Shown: positions 9,638 through 21,054, counted from the stretch's first letter. The stretch: DNA of 44,285 nucleotides from an uncultured Pelagibacteraceae bacterium (GCA_902532225.1 CACAHI010000006.1:1-44285), one strand, 5' to 3'. The notes: generated by a model from the letters alone, not told the origin. Program-made: numbers and translations.

Positions 9638-10107
9638 TAAAACTAGCAAAAAAAGTAGTTAAATTATTAAGTAAAAAGGGATTAAGAATTTCTTTTGCAG
9701 AGTCTTGTACAGGTGGTTTGCTTTCAAGTTCAATTACTTCAATAAGTGGTTCTTCTAAAGTTTTTACTCTTGGATTTGTTACATATTCAAATCTAGCAAA
9801 AATTAATATTCTCAAAGTTCCTAAAAAAATATTAATAAAACATGGCGCTGTAAGTTACGAAACTTGTTCATCTATGGTTAAAAATATAAACAAAATTAGC
9901 AAAACTAATATTTCTTTATCAATTACTGGAGTTGCTGGACCTAAAGGTGGAACTAGAGAAAAACCTATAGGTTTAGTATTTATTGGTATTAAAAAAGGCA
10001 ATAAAACTTTGGTTAAAAAATTCCTTTTTAAAAATAAAAAAAGATCATCAATTCAAAAAGCGACTGTAAATAAAGCTTTAAATTTAATTTTAAGTTTTGC
10101 TAAATAA
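9634..10107 (+). CDS. pncC: CinA C-terminal domain protein / nicotinamide-nucleotide amidohydrolase
   Basis: 157 aa; LRISFAESCTGGLLSSSITSISGSSKVFTLGFVTYSNLAK, SITGVAGPKGGTREKPIGLVFIG. Confidence 0.93.
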   Translation: MIKLAKKVVKLLSKKGLRISFAESCTGGLLSSSITSISGSSKVFTLGFVTYSNLAKINILKVPKKILIKHGAVSYETCSSMVKNINKISKTNISLSITGVAGPKGGTREKPIGLVFIGIKKGNKTLVKKFLFKNKKRSSIQKATVNKALNLILSFAK

Positions 10108-10539
10108 TTCCTCTGCTCTTTTTTCAAAAGAATCAGCAATTTTATCTAAACCAAATTGAAATGATTTAGTCATAATCATATTTAAAAATTCATTTTTTAG
10201 TTCAAAATCAACTTCAAAAGAAACCTCGGTAGTTTTATTTAGTTGTTTAAAATGCCATCTGTTTTCAAGGTGTTTCAATGGTCCATCAAGATTAGTTACG
10301 AATATAGTATCATCTTTTTTATTATATTTAACATCGCTTTTATAAGTGTCTTTTAGTGGCCCTTTACCAATAGTAAGATCTGCTATCATCAATATTAAAT
10401 CGCCTTGTTCTTTTTTTTCGTGAACTTTAGAGTCCAAGCAAAAAGGGACAAAAAGTGGATATTTATCTACATCAAGAACTAAATCAATTAGCTGTTTTTT
10501 TTCACATTCAATTGATCTTTTAACTGATGCTTTGGGCAT
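10090..10539 (-). CDS. Coq10/RatA-like START-domain (polyketide cyclase-like) protein
   Basis: 149 aa; [47 protein letters not shown]; located next to lipA as in other alphaproteobacteria. Confidence 0.88.
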   Translation of the reverse strand: MPKASVKRSIECEKKQLIDLVLDVDKYPLFVPFCLDSKVHEKKEQGDLILMIADLTIGKGPLKDTYKSDVKYNKKDDTIFVTNLDGPLKHLENRWHFKQLNKTTEVSFEVDFELKNEFLNMIMTKSFQFGLDKIADSFEKRAEELFSKT

Positions 10540-11458
10540 TAGTTTGATCTATTCTATTTTTTTTGAGTTTAGCAAAGTCTTCGTCGGCGTGATAAGAAGA
10601 TCTTGTTAATGGCGATGATGATACTAGCAGAAATCCTTTTGATTTTGCTGCAACTTCTAATTCTTCAAACTCTTCTGGATTATAATATCTGTTAAGAGGA
10701 TGGTGTTTGACGGAAGGTTGTAAATATTGACCTATTGTTAAAAAATCAACTTCAGCAGATTTAAGATCATCCATTACTTGTAAAATTTCTTCTTTATTTT
10801 CTCCCAAACCAACCATTAATCCAGATTTAGTAAATATATTTTTATCAATTTTTTTTGCATTCTTTAAAAGTTCTAATGAAGCAAAGTATCTAGATCCTGG
10901 CCTAACTTTTCTATAAAGTCCTGGTACTGTTTCTATATTATGATTAAAAACATCTGGTTTAGCCTCTATAACTTTTTTATATGAATCTCCCTTTCTTAAA
11001 AAATCAGGTGTTAAAACTTCTATAGTTGTACTTGGATTATTTTTTCTTGTTTCAACTATAACATCATGAAAATGATTAGCTCCGCCATCGTGCAGATCAT
11101 CTCTGTCAACCGATGTTATTACTGCATGTTTTAAATTTAATTTTTTAATAGCAGAAGAAATTTTATTTGGCTCAAGCGGATCTAAAGGTTTAGGTTTACC
11201 AGTAATAACGTCACAAAAGGCACATGCTCTCGTGCAAGTATCACCCATAATTAAAAATGTTGCGTGTCTTTTACTCCAGCATTCGGTAATATTTGGACAG
11301 TTAGCCTCTTGGCAAACAGTTTTTAGTTTATATTGATTAACAATACTTTTTGTGGAAAAAAATTCTTGGCTATTAACAATTTTTGATCTGATCCAATTAG
11401 GTTTTTTTTTAATCGGATTAATTGGTTTATTAACTTTTTCTGGATGTCTAATTGTCAT
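10520..11458 (-). CDS. lipA: Lipoyl synthase (radical SAM)
   Basis: 312 aa; [28 protein letters not shown] (CxxxCxxC), [25 protein letters not shown]. Confidence 0.98.
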   Translation of the reverse strand: MTIRHPEKVNKPINPIKKKPNWIRSKIVNSQEFFSTKSIVNQYKLKTVCQEANCPNITECWSKRHATFLIMGDTCTRACAFCDVITGKPKPLDPLEPNKISSAIKKLNLKHAVITSVDRDDLHDGGANHFHDVIVETRKNNPSTTIEVLTPDFLRKGDSYKKVIEAKPDVFNHNIETVPGLYRKVRPGSRYFASLELLKNAKKIDKNIFTKSGLMVGLGENKEEILQVMDDLKSAEVDFLTIGQYLQPSVKHHPLNRYYNPEEFEELEVAAKSKGFLLVSSSPLTRSSYHADEDFAKLKKNRIDQTNAQSIS

Positions 11459-11750
11459 TATTTTTAATTATATAGGTCGTTTCACCTTTTTTACCATAGA
11501 GAAATTTCTCTCTTATTAAAATTTCAACATAATCTAAATCTAAATTATCTGATAAAAGTGAATTTTTGTACTCAATATCAGATATTTTATTGATTAACTT
11601 CTTTTCTTCAATTTCTAGATTTCTAAGATCATTTTTTTTTTTAGTAAAAGATATTAAACCTCTCTCTCCACCTAATAAATTAATTATGAAATATAAAAGT
11701 AAAAAGGACAAAAGTATTTTTAAATAATTTTTTTTTACTTTTTGAAACAT
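11448..11750 (-). CDS. Septum formation initiator family protein (FtsB/DivIC-like)
   Basis: 100 aa; single N-terminal TM, coiled coil, [21 protein letters not shown]; position between eno and lipA. Confidence 0.82.
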   Translation of the reverse strand: MFQKVKKNYLKILLSFLLLYFIINLLGGERGLISFTKKKNDLRNLEIEEKKLINKISDIEYKNSLLSDNLDLDYVEILIREKFLYGKKGETTYIIKNNDN

Positions 11751-11752
11751 AT

Positions 11753-13006
11753 TTAGAGTTTATGCATTTTTGCTTTAGTTCCAAGATTTTCTTCAATTCT
11801 TAACAATTGATTATATTTAGCTACTCTTTCTGATCTTGCTAGTGACCCAGTTTTAATTTGACTAGAATTAGTTCCTACAGCTAAATCTGCAATGAATGTA
11901 TCTTCACTATCACCAGATCTATGAGAAATAATTGTTTTATACCCAATGATTTGAGCAAATTTTATAACTTCCAATGTTTCAGAAACTGTACCTATTTGAT
12001 TTAATTTGATTAATATTGAATTAGAAGAATTATTTAAAAATCCAATTTTTAACCTTTCTAAATTCGTAACATATAAATCATCACCTACTATTTGAACTTT
12101 TTTTACAGATTTCATAAGGTCATGCCATGCTTTCCAGTCATTTTCAGAGAAAGGGTCCTCTATAGACTTAATTTTGTATTTTTTTACTAATTTTAAATAT
12201 TTTTTAATACTTTCATTTACAGTAATAAATTTGTTAGAGTGAATAGAATATTTACCTTTTTTGATTAATTCGTTAGCAGCAACATCAAGACAAATAGAAA
12301 TATGTTTACCATTGATAAAATCTGATTTTTTTATAGCTTGAGCTATTAATTTGAGAGCGAATTCATTATTAGAAATCATAGGAGCAAAACCACCTTCATC
12401 ACCTACGGAAACTGAAAAACCCTTTCTGTGAATTATTTTTTTTAAATTTTGAATAACTACAAAACACATTCTAACTGCTTCGGTAAAATTTTTAGCTCCA
12501 TCTGGTCTAATCATAAACTCTTGGATTCTTAGGCCATTATTTGCATGCACTCCACCATTAATAATATTCATTAATGGATAAGGTAGTTTAAAATTTTTTT
12601 TTTCTAAAAAACATTGATATAAAGGTTTTTTTTTAATTTTTGAAGAAAGTTTTTTAACAGCCATTGATACAGCTAATATTGAATTCGCTCCTAATTTTCT
12701 CTTTTGTTTTGTTCCATCTAAATTTATTAGTATGCTGTCAATTTTTTCCTGATTATGAATATTTTGATTGATTATTTTTTTTGAAATTTTTTTATTGATT
12801 AATTCAACAGCTTTCAAAACACTTTTGCCTAGGTATCTTTTGTTAGATTTATCTCTTTTTTCAAAAGCTTCGTAAGTACCTGTGGATGCTCCTGATGGGC
12901 ATATTGCTGATGCGCTTAGATTATTTGAAAATACTTCGGCTTCGATGGTAGGATTTCCTCTACTATCAAAAACCTGTCGAGCTTTAACTCGAAATATCTT
13001 ATTCAT
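11753..13006 (-). CDS. eno: Enolase
   Basis: 417 aa; ARQVFDSRGNPTIEAEV, PSGASTGTYEAFEKRD, SVGDEGGFAP, ISHRSGDSEDTFIADLAVG. Confidence 0.98.
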   Translation of the reverse strand: MNKIFRVKARQVFDSRGNPTIEAEVFSNNLSASAICPSGASTGTYEAFEKRDKSNKRYLGKSVLKAVELINKKISKKIINQNIHNQEKIDSILINLDGTKQKRKLGANSILAVSMAVKKLSSKIKKKPLYQCFLEKKNFKLPYPLMNIINGGVHANNGLRIQEFMIRPDGAKNFTEAVRMCFVVIQNLKKIIHRKGFSVSVGDEGGFAPMISNNEFALKLIAQAIKKSDFINGKHISICLDVAANELIKKGKYSIHSNKFITVNESIKKYLKLVKKYKIKSIEDPFSENDWKAWHDLMKSVKKVQIVGDDLYVTNLERLKIGFLNNSSNSILIKLNQIGTVSETLEVIKFAQIIGYKTIISHRSGDSEDTFIADLAVGTNSSQIKTGSLARSERVAKYNQLLRIEENLGTKAKMHKL

Positions 13007-13831
13007 TTATTTTTTAACTAAATTATCAATTTCAAAAAGTTGATTAACTAAATTTTCTAATTTATTTAATGGAACCATATTTGGTCCATCAGATGGTGCA
13101 TTGTCAGGATCTTGATGAGTTTCTATAAATACTCCAGCTACTCCAACTGCAACAGCTGCTCTTGCTAAATGTTCTACAAATTCTCTTTGGCCTCCGCTTT
13201 TTTCACCCATTCCTCCAGGTTGTTGTACAGAATGTGTTGCATCAAAAATTACTGGATAACCATTCTTAGCCATTATAGGAAGTGATCTCATATCTGATAC
13301 TAATGTGTTGTATCCAAAACTAGCACCGCGCTCGGTGACTAAAATATTATTATTTCCTGAGTCAGAAATTTTTTTAGTTACATTAACCATGTCCCAAGGA
13401 GCAAGAAACTGGCCTTTTTTTACATTTATAATTTTTTTAGTTTTTGCCGCTGCAACTAAAAGATCTGTTTGTCTGCATAAAAAAGCAGGTATTTGAAGAA
13501 CATCTACATGTTCAGCAACTTGTGAACACTGTTCTTCATTATGGATATCGGTTAAAATTGGAACATTTAATTCTTTTTTTATTTTATTAAATACTGGTAA
13601 CGATTTCTCAAGGCCGGCTCCTCTTTTTCCTTTTATACTTGTTCTGTTTGCTTTATCGAAAGATGTTTTATAAATAAAACCGATTTTAAATTTATCAGCA
13701 ATTTCTTTGATTTTTCCAGCCATATCCATAGCATGCTGCTCAGATTCAAGCTGACATGGTCCTGCTATTAAAGAAATTCTCTTATTATTAGAAATTTCTA
13801 TACCATTACAATTAATTATTTTGTTTTCCAT
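13007..13831 (-). CDS. kdsA: 3-deoxy-8-phosphooctulonate synthase
   Basis: 274 aa; [53 protein letters not shown]. Confidence 0.97.
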   Translation of the reverse strand: MENKIINCNGIEISNNKRISLIAGPCQLESEQHAMDMAGKIKEIADKFKIGFIYKTSFDKANRTSIKGKRGAGLEKSLPVFNKIKKELNVPILTDIHNEEQCSQVAEHVDVLQIPAFLCRQTDLLVAAAKTKKIINVKKGQFLAPWDMVNVTKKISDSGNNNILVTERGASFGYNTLVSDMRSLPIMAKNGYPVIFDATHSVQQPGGMGEKSGGQREFVEHLARAAVAVGVAGVFIETHQDPDNAPSDGPNMVPLNKLENLVNQLFEIDNLVKK

Positions 13832-15444
13832 TAATAAAATTTTGCAGCTTTGATAAATGAAGAGAATAAAGGATGTGGATTTAAAGGTCTAGATTTAAAT
13901 TCTGGATGAAATTGTACTCCAATAAACCATGGATGATTTTTAAGCTCAATTATTTCAGGAAGCTTATTATCTGGTGACATTCCAGAAAAAAGCATACCTT
14001 TCTTTTCAAAACTATTTAAAAATTGATTATTCACTTCGTATCTATGTCTATGCCTTTCAAATATAGATTTGGATTTATATATTTTTTGTATCAAAGAATT
14101 ATGTCTTAATTTAGCTTCGTATAAGCCTAATCTCATTGTCCCTCCTAGATCTATATTTGTTCCTTTTATTAATTTTCCATTTTTATTCCATTCATTTAAA
14201 AGGCCAATAACTGGATAACATTTTTTATCAAGTTCACTGGATCCAGCTTTTTTAATTTTTAAAACATTTCTTGCAAATTCTATAACAGCCATTTGCATAC
14301 CAAAACAGATACCTAAAAAAGGAATTTTATGTTTTCTGGCATAATTGATTGCTGATATTTTACCTTCCGTCCCTCTTTTGCCAAACCCTCCTGGAATTAA
14401 AATTCCAGATACATTTTTTAATAATTTTTTAACTTGAAATGGTTTTAATTTATCAGATTCAATTCTAACTAAATTTACTTTTATATTATTCCTAATTCCT
14501 CCGTGAATTAATGCTTCGTCTAAGGATTTGTAAGCATCTTTTAAATTTACGTATTTTCCAATTATAGCAATATTTACTGTTCTTTTTTTGCTTAATACTG
14601 ATTTAGTTATTTTTTTCCATGGTAACAAATTAACTTTTTTTCTAGCTCTTAATTTAAAATATTTTAAAACCTGTTTATCTAGTTTTTCATTATAAAAACT
14701 TATTGGAGCTTCATAAATTGTTCTAACATCAACTGTTTCTATTACGTTTTCTATTGAAACATTGCAAAACAAAGATATTTTTTTTTTTTGATCTAAAGGT
14801 ATAGATTTCTGTGATCTACAAATAACTATATCTGGTTGTATCCCTAAACTTCTAAGTTCCTTGACAGAATGTTGGGTAGGTTTTGTTTTTATTTCGTCAG
14901 ATGATTTTAAAAACGGTACAAGAGTTAAATGAATAAACAAACTTTTGTTTTTTCCTACTTCATTGGAAAATTGTCTTATAGCTTCAACAAAAGGCAAGCT
15001 TTCAATGTCACCAACCGTACCTCCTATTTCACAAATTACAAAATCTTCATTAGTTATGTCTCCTTTTATAAATTCCTTAATTCTATCTGTGACATGAGGT
15101 ATGACCTGCACAGTCTTTCCTAAATATTTTCCTTTTCGTTCTTTTTGAATAATATCACTATAAATTTTACCTGTAGTTATATTGTCTGATTTTTTTGAAG
15201 ATATATTTGTAAATCTTTCGTAATGACCTAAATCTAAATCGGTTTCAGCACCATCGTCGGTAACAAAAACTTCTCCGTGTTGAAATGGACTCATAGTTCC
15301 TGGATCTACATTTAAATATGGATCCATTTTTCTTACTCTAACTTTGTAACCCTGTGATTTTAGTAGATATGCTAAAGATGCAGATGATAAACCCTTCCCG
15401 AGTGATGAGACCACGCCGCCTGTCACAAATATAAATCGCGCCAT
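13831..15444 (-). CDS. pyrG: CTP synthase
   Basis: 537 aa; [61 protein letters not shown], GATase GICFGMQ and [12 protein letters not shown]. Confidence 0.99.
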   Translation of the reverse strand: MARFIFVTGGVVSSLGKGLSSASLAYLLKSQGYKVRVRKMDPYLNVDPGTMSPFQHGEVFVTDDGAETDLDLGHYERFTNISSKKSDNITTGKIYSDIIQKERKGKYLGKTVQVIPHVTDRIKEFIKGDITNEDFVICEIGGTVGDIESLPFVEAIRQFSNEVGKNKSLFIHLTLVPFLKSSDEIKTKPTQHSVKELRSLGIQPDIVICRSQKSIPLDQKKKISLFCNVSIENVIETVDVRTIYEAPISFYNEKLDKQVLKYFKLRARKKVNLLPWKKITKSVLSKKRTVNIAIIGKYVNLKDAYKSLDEALIHGGIRNNIKVNLVRIESDKLKPFQVKKLLKNVSGILIPGGFGKRGTEGKISAINYARKHKIPFLGICFGMQMAVIEFARNVLKIKKAGSSELDKKCYPVIGLLNEWNKNGKLIKGTNIDLGGTMRLGLYEAKLRHNSLIQKIYKSKSIFERHRHRYEVNNQFLNSFEKKGMLFSGMSPDNKLPEIIELKNHPWFIGVQFHPEFKSRPLNPHPLFSSFIKAAKFY

Positions 15445-15485
15445 GGAAGTATCTTATAGACTTAATTTGTAAAAAATAAAAGTAA

Positions 15486-15788
15486 TTAATTATTATTTTC
15501 TGGTAATTTAGGAACTTCGTTTGAAGAATCTTCAGTTTTATCAATAACAGAAGTGCTAGAAGGTAAATCTTCTCTTGAAATAATAGTTAAACTTAAGGTG
15601 CAAATTATAAATAATGTTGCAACAACTGCTGTAGCTTTTGTAAAAAAGTCACCTGCAGTACGTGAAAACATAAAGCTATCTTGGGAGACACCAATACCTA
15701 GAGCTCCTCCTTCTGACTTTTGGAATAAAATCAATACTACTAAAATTACAGCAAGAATTATATTTATAGTTAAAAGGATATTTTCCAT
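15486..15788 (-). CDS. secG: Preprotein translocase subunit SecG
   Basis: 100 aa; ILVVLILFQKSEGGALGIG and a second TM; between tpiA and pyrG. Confidence 0.92.
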   Translation of the reverse strand: MENILLTINIILAVILVVLILFQKSEGGALGIGVSQDSFMFSRTAGDFFTKATAVVATLFIICTLSLTIISREDLPSSTSVIDKTEDSSNEVPKLPENNN

Positions 15789-15793
15789 GTGAG

Positions 15794-16546
15794 CTAGATA
15801 TATGATTTTTTTATTATATCAATGAATTTGTTTGGTTTTTGTGATGCTCCTCCAATTAAAAAACCATCAATATTTTTAATTTTACTTAAAAATTTAATAT
15901 TTTTATCGTTAACAGACCCTCCATAAAGAATTTTAAATTGAATGTGTTTTTTAACATTTTTTAATATTAACTTTATTGACTCAATATTTTTAAATAATTC
16001 TCTTTCTGACAGGATTCTGCCAGTTCCTATTGACCAAATAGGTTCGTAGGCTATCAATATTTTGTTATAATTTTTTACTTTATTTAAACCTTTTTTGATT
16101 TGATAAGATAATATTTTTTTAGTTAAGTTTTTTTTTTTTTGCTTTAAATTTTCACCAACACAAAAAATAACATTTAAATTATTATTTAACGAAGATAATA
16201 TTTTTTTATTTATTTTGATATCTGTATCTCCACTTTCTCTTTGTTCAGAGTGGCCAACAATTACATATTGAGAACCAATTTGTTTAATCATTTTTGAACT
16301 TACAAAACCAGTGTAAGGTCCTTCTCCATCTATAAAATGACAATTTTGAGCACCAACTTTAATATTGGTGTTTTTAAGTTTTTTTATAAAATCTCCTAAA
16401 ATAGTGTAAGGTGGACAATATATAATTTTTGCTCTTTTAAATTTTGATATTTTTGAAATCTTAATTACTTTATTTAAGGAATTAACTGATTTTTTATCAC
16501 CATACATTTTCCAATTTGCAACAAAATATTTATATTTATTTGTCAT
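15794..16546 (-). CDS. tpiA: Triosephosphate isomerase
   Basis: 250 aa; FVANWKMYGDKKSV, YVIVGHSEQRE, ILIAYEPIWSIGTGR, ILYGGSVNDKN, FLIGGASQ. Confidence 0.97.
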   Translation of the reverse strand: MTNKYKYFVANWKMYGDKKSVNSLNKVIKISKISKFKRAKIIYCPPYTILGDFIKKLKNTNIKVGAQNCHFIDGEGPYTGFVSSKMIKQIGSQYVIVGHSEQRESGDTDIKINKKILSSLNNNLNVIFCVGENLKQKKKNLTKKILSYQIKKGLNKVKNYNKILIAYEPIWSIGTGRILSERELFKNIESIKLILKNVKKHIQFKILYGGSVNDKNIKFLSKIKNIDGFLIGGASQKPNKFIDIIKKSYI

Positions 16547-16596
16547 ATAAAGATTTTTAATCTATAGATTTGTTTTTATACATCAACTATTAAAAA

Positions 16597-18030
16597 ATGT
16601 TAGATAAAGTAAGAAAATTTTCAGGAAGCATATTTGCTAAAATAATATTAGCGATTGTGGCGGTACCATTTATTTTTTGGGGAATGGGAAGTTCTTTCAA
16701 TCAAGGAGGAACAAATACACTGGCAAAAATAAACAATGAAAGAATCTCAACAGATGAGTTTCTTAATTTTGTTAATTCAAATAACTTAAACAGAGAAATG
16801 CTTCAAGAAAAAATCAATGAAAATATAATTGAAGAATTATTAGCTGCTCAAATATCACAAAAATTACTAGAATTAGAAATGAATGAATTAAACTTGAATA
16901 TTTCTGATGAAGTACTCGCATTGATAATAAAAAATAATTCAAATTTTCACGATGAAAAAAGTAATTTTTCTAGAATAAAATATGAAAAGTTTTTATTAGA
17001 AAATAGTATAACTGCATCACAGTATGAAAGCAGTATAAAGGAAAATAAATTAAAAAATAAATTATTCTTATACATTAGTGGTGGAATAATTTCACCAAAG
17101 TTATTTGTTAACAAAATATTTTCAGGTGAAAATAAAAAATTAAATATTGCTTACATAAATTTAGAAAATAACTACAAAAAAAAAGAAAGTTTCACAAAAG
17201 CTGAAATAGATGATTATATAAAAAAGAATTCAGATGAATTAAAAATTACAAAAATAGATTTTAAATATGTCAAAATTACTCCAAATGATTTAGTTGGATC
17301 CAGCGAATATAATGAACTTTTTTTTAAAAAAATAGACGAAATTGATGATAAAATTAATAACGATTTTTCAATAGAAGATATTGCTAATCAATTCAATTTA
17401 AAACTAATAGAAATTACAAATTTTGATCAAGCTGTAAATTTAAACAATGAAGATAAAATTCTAGATGAAATTTATAAAAACAAAGAAAACAAAAATACCC
17501 AGTTGGTTGAAAAAAAAGATTATTTTTTAATTTATCAAATTAAAAAATTAATAAAAATATTACCTGACGTTCAAAGTAAAGATTTTATAAAAAACGTTAT
17601 AGACAAAATTTTCATCGATGAAAAAAATAAATTTAATATGGAAATTTTTAAAAAAATTAGAAAAAATGAATTTACTGATCAATACTTCAATCAATTAGCT
17701 GAAATCTCTGAAAAAAAAGAAATTATTTTAAATTCCATGGATGATAACACTATATTTAATGTAGATTCTGTTAAACTTATTTATCAAATGCCAATAAATT
17801 CATTTTCATTAATCACTGATGATGAAAATAATATTTATATCTCAAAAATTTTAGGAGAAAAAAATGAACTATTAGATGAAAAATCAAATAAATTTAATAA
17901 ATATTTTATTAAATCTAACAATTTATTAAAAAATAAAATGTACACTTCATATGACTATTATCTTAACAACAAATACAAAATTAAAATTAATGAAAAAACT
18001 TTGGAAAGAGTAAAAAATTATTTTAAATAA
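16597..18030 (+). CDS. SurA_N/PpiD-like membrane-anchored periplasmic chaperone
   Basis: 477 aa; N-terminal TM MLDKVRKFSGSIFAKIILAIVAVPFIFWGMGSSF followed by LAKINNERISTDEFLNFVN, typical of alphaproteobacterial PpiD; syntenic between tpiA and trpE. Confidence 0.82.
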   Translation: MLDKVRKFSGSIFAKIILAIVAVPFIFWGMGSSFNQGGTNTLAKINNERISTDEFLNFVNSNNLNREMLQEKINENIIEELLAAQISQKLLELEMNELNLNISDEVLALIIKNNSNFHDEKSNFSRIKYEKFLLENSITASQYESSIKENKLKNKLFLYISGGIISPKLFVNKIFSGENKKLNIAYINLENNYKKKESFTKAEIDDYIKKNSDELKITKIDFKYVKITPNDLVGSSEYNELFFKKIDEIDDKINNDFSIEDIANQFNLKLIEITNFDQAVNLNNEDKILDEIYKNKENKNTQLVEKKDYFLIYQIKKLIKILPDVQSKDFIKNVIDKIFIDEKNKFNMEIFKKIRKNEFTDQYFNQLAEISEKKEIILNSMDDNTIFNVDSVKLIYQMPINSFSLITDDENNIYISKILGEKNELLDEKSNKFNKYFIKSNNLLKNKMYTSYDYYLNNKYKIKINEKTLERVKNYFK

Positions 18031-19490
18031 TGTTAAATTATAATTTGAAGCAATTTAAATCTCTTCACAAAAAAAAGAAAAATATTGTTTTATTTTATTC
18101 AGAAAAATCAGAAGGTATTAACGAAATCAATAATTTAATTAATAATTTATTAAATCAAAAAAATTCGTTTATCTTTGAATCTGTTGAAAAAGGAATTATA
18201 AAAGGCAGATATACAATATTTGGAACTGATCCAGATAAAATTTGGGAATTTAACAAAAATAATTCATTTATAATTAAGAAAAAAGTAAAAAGAAAAATTA
18301 AAAAAGGAAATCCAAAAAAAATTATTGAAAGTATAATAAATAATTTTAAGTTTGAAATTCCTAAAACACTGCCACCAATTAGCTCGCTTTTATCTGGATA
18401 TTTTTCATATGATATAATTAGATATATAGAAAATATACCGGATAGTTGCAAAGATGATCTAAAAATACCTGACGCAAGGATATTAAGACCAAAAACTTTA
18501 ATTATTCATGATAATTTAAAAAAAAAAATATTTTACATTATTAATTGTTTTGCTGATCAAAAAATTAATAATTATAAATCTGAATATTATAATATAGAAA
18601 ATAAAATTAATGATTTAATACTTAAATCAAAATATAATTTTAATTTTTCTAAAGAAAATTATTTTAAAGAAAAAATTAATGTAAAGTCTAATATTTCTAA
18701 AAAACAATTTATAAATATTGTTAAAAAAGCTAAAAAATATATTAAAAAAGGTGATATTTTTCAGGTCGTATTATCACAAAGGTTTGTAACTAACTTAAAT
18801 AAAAACCCTCTGGAAATTTATAAAAAACTCCGACTTACAAATCCATCGCCATTTATGTATTTTTTTAATTTTGATGACTTTCAAATAATAGGTGCAAGTC
18901 CTGAAATTTTAGTAAGATTGAGAAATAACAAAATAACTATTAGACCAATAGCTGGTACAAGACCTAGGGGTAAAAATAAAAAACAAGATAATCGCTATAA
19001 AAAAGAACTCTTAAATGATAAAAAAGAGTTATCTGAACATTTGATGCTTCTTGATTTGGGTAGAAATGATACTGGAAAAGTTTCTAAAATTAATTCTGTT
19101 AAAGTTACTGATAAATTTAAAATAGAAAAATATTCACATGTAATGCATATAGTTTCTAATGTTACTGGAATATTTGATAATAAATACACTAAATTTGAAA
19201 CATTGTTATCTGGTTTTCCCGCTGGAACTGTTTCTGGAGCACCGAAAATTCGTGCTATGGAAATTATTGATGAATTAGAAAAATCTAAAAGAAAAGTTTA
19301 TGCTGGAGGAATTGGTTATTTTTCTGCAAATGGTGATTTTGACACATGTATTGCTTTAAGGACTGCTATTTCTAAAAATAATAAATTTTACGTTCAAGCA
19401 GGAGCAGGAATAGTTGCTGACAGCAAACCTTTGAATGAGTTTAATGAAACTGTTAATAAAGCAAAAGCACTTATTAAAGCAATAGAGTAA
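18030..19490 (+). CDS. trpE: Anthranilate synthase component I
   Basis: 486 aa; GDIFQVVLSQRF, NPSPFMYFFNF, RPIAGTRPRGK, LLDLGRNDTGKVS, FPAGTVSGAPKIRAMEII, YAGGIGYFS. Confidence 0.98.
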   Translation: MLNYNLKQFKSLHKKKKNIVLFYSEKSEGINEINNLINNLLNQKNSFIFESVEKGIIKGRYTIFGTDPDKIWEFNKNNSFIIKKKVKRKIKKGNPKKIIESIINNFKFEIPKTLPPISSLLSGYFSYDIIRYIENIPDSCKDDLKIPDARILRPKTLIIHDNLKKKIFYIINCFADQKINNYKSEYYNIENKINDLILKSKYNFNFSKENYFKEKINVKSNISKKQFINIVKKAKKYIKKGDIFQVVLSQRFVTNLNKNPLEIYKKLRLTNPSPFMYFFNFDDFQIIGASPEILVRLRNNKITIRPIAGTRPRGKNKKQDNRYKKELLNDKKELSEHLMLLDLGRNDTGKVSKINSVKVTDKFKIEKYSHVMHIVSNVTGIFDNKYTKFETLLSGFPAGTVSGAPKIRAMEIIDELEKSKRKVYAGGIGYFSANGDFDTCIALRTAISKNNKFYVQAGAGIVADSKPLNEFNETVNKAKALIKAIE

Positions 19491-19492
19491 TT

Positions 19493-20059
19493 ATGAAAAT
19501 AATATTAATAGACAATTATGATAGTTTTACGTTTAATTTGTATCATTATATTTCATCTTTTAATGTCAAAGTGGATGTTTTTAGAAATGACAAAATAAAC
19601 TCTAAAGAGATTATTAAAAATAAATATAACAAAATAGTCATATCACCTGGGCCAGGAAATCCTATTCAAACTGGAAACTGTATTGAGATAGTGAAAAAAT
19701 TATATAAAAAGATTCCAATACTAGGTGTATGCTTAGGTCATCAAATTATTGGACATGTTTTTGGATCAAAAATTATTCAAGCAAATAAATTAATGCATGG
19801 AAAAACTAGCTTGATTTATCATAAAAAAAAAGGTGTTTTAAAAAATATTAAAAATAAATTTCAAGCAACGAGATATCATAGCTTAATTATTGATAAAAAA
19901 AACTTGTCAAACGAATTAGATATTACAGCTGAAACATCTGATGGTATAATAATGGGTGTAATGCATAAGAAATATAATGTACACGGTGTTCAATTTCATC
20001 CTGAAAGCATAAAAACTAATGTTGGAATTAAAATTATAAAGAATTTTTTGAAAGCTTAA
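19493..20059 (+). CDS. trpG: Anthranilate synthase component II (glutamine amidotransferase)
   Basis: 188 aa; ILIDNYDSFTFNLYHY, SPGPGNP, ILGVCLGHQIIG, GVQFHPESI. Confidence 0.97.
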   Translation: MKIILIDNYDSFTFNLYHYISSFNVKVDVFRNDKINSKEIIKNKYNKIVISPGPGNPIQTGNCIEIVKKLYKKIPILGVCLGHQIIGHVFGSKIIQANKLMHGKTSLIYHKKKGVLKNIKNKFQATRYHSLIIDKKNLSNELDITAETSDGIIMGVMHKKYNVHGVQFHPESIKTNVGIKIIKNFLKA

Positions 20060-20061
20060 TT

Positions 20062-21054
20062 ATGGAAAAAATTCTCAAAAAACTAGAAAATAAAGAAGAT
20101 TTAAGTTTTGATGAAAGTGTAAATGCGTTCGAAACGATAATGGAAGGAAAAGCTAATGATCAACAAATGCAAGACTTTTTAACATTATTATCAGCTAAAG
20201 GTGAACAGGCGAGTGAAATTGCTGGTGGGGTATATGTTTTAAGAAACAAATCAAAAAGAGTACAAATTAAAGATGCAATAGATACTTGCGGCACAGGTGG
20301 TGACGGAAAAAATACTTTAAATATTTCAACTGCTTCAGCTTTATTGTTATCAGCTCTAGGAATTAAAGTTGCTAAACATGGAAATAAAGCCGTTTCTTCA
20401 AAATGTGGTTCTGGGGATGTATTAGAAAAATTAAAAATAGACATAAATTTAGAACCATCTAGTATTGAAAAAAGTATTGATAAAAATAGTTTTGGTTTTA
20501 TGTTTGCACCAAATTATCATAGCGCGATGAAATATGTTGGTCCAATTAGAAAAAAAATTGGTAAAAGAACTATTTTTAATATGATTGGTCCTTTAAGTAA
20601 CCCTGCATTAGTTAATAGACAAGTAGTTGGAGTTTTTGATATAAAACTTTTAAGCATATTTGCTGAAGCATTAAAAAATTTGAAAATAAAATTTGCCTGG
20701 ATTGTTCATAGCAATGATGGTTTAGATGAAATTTCACCTTATGATGTAACCAATGTTTGTCAATTAAATGACGGAAAAATAGACAATATAAAAATAAATC
20801 CAAAAGATTTGGGAATAAACTCTTCCAATTTTGAAAATTTGATAGGAAAAGAATCTGATTACAATGCAGAAAAAATTATTGAAATTTTTTCAGGAAAAGA
20901 TAATGATTTTTCTACTGCTGTATGTCTAAATGCAGCTGCAGGATTAATTGTTTCTGAAAAATTTACTGATTTCAAAAGAGCTTATAATCATTCGAAAGAG
21001 TTTATTTTATCCGGTAAAGCTTTAGATCATCTTAAAAATATTCAAAATGTCTAA
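20062..21054 (+). CDS. trpD: Anthranilate phosphoribosyltransferase
   Basis: 330 aa; DTCGTGGDGKNTLNISTASALLLS, KHGNKAVSSKCGSGDVLE, TIFNMIGPLSNPA. Confidence 0.98.
   Translation: MEKILKKLENKEDLSFDESVNAFETIMEGKANDQQMQDFLTLLSAKGEQASEIAGGVYVLRNKSKRVQIKDAIDTCGTGGDGKNTLNISTASALLLSALGIKVAKHGNKAVSSKCGSGDVLEKLKIDINLEPSSIEKSIDKNSFGFMFAPNYHSAMKYVGPIRKKIGKRTIFNMIGPLSNPALVNRQVVGVFDIKLLSIFAEALKNLKIKFAWIVHSNDGLDEISPYDVTNVCQLNDGKIDNIKINPKDLGINSSNFENLIGKESDYNAEKIIEIFSGKDNDFSTAVCLNAAAGLIVSEKFTDFKRAYNHSKEFILSGKALDHLKNIQNV

Noticed and set aside
15338-15544. 68-aa minus-strand ORF spanning the pyrG start and the secG-pyrG gap
   Set aside because: Overlaps the conserved pyrG N-terminus out of frame; no family resemblance.
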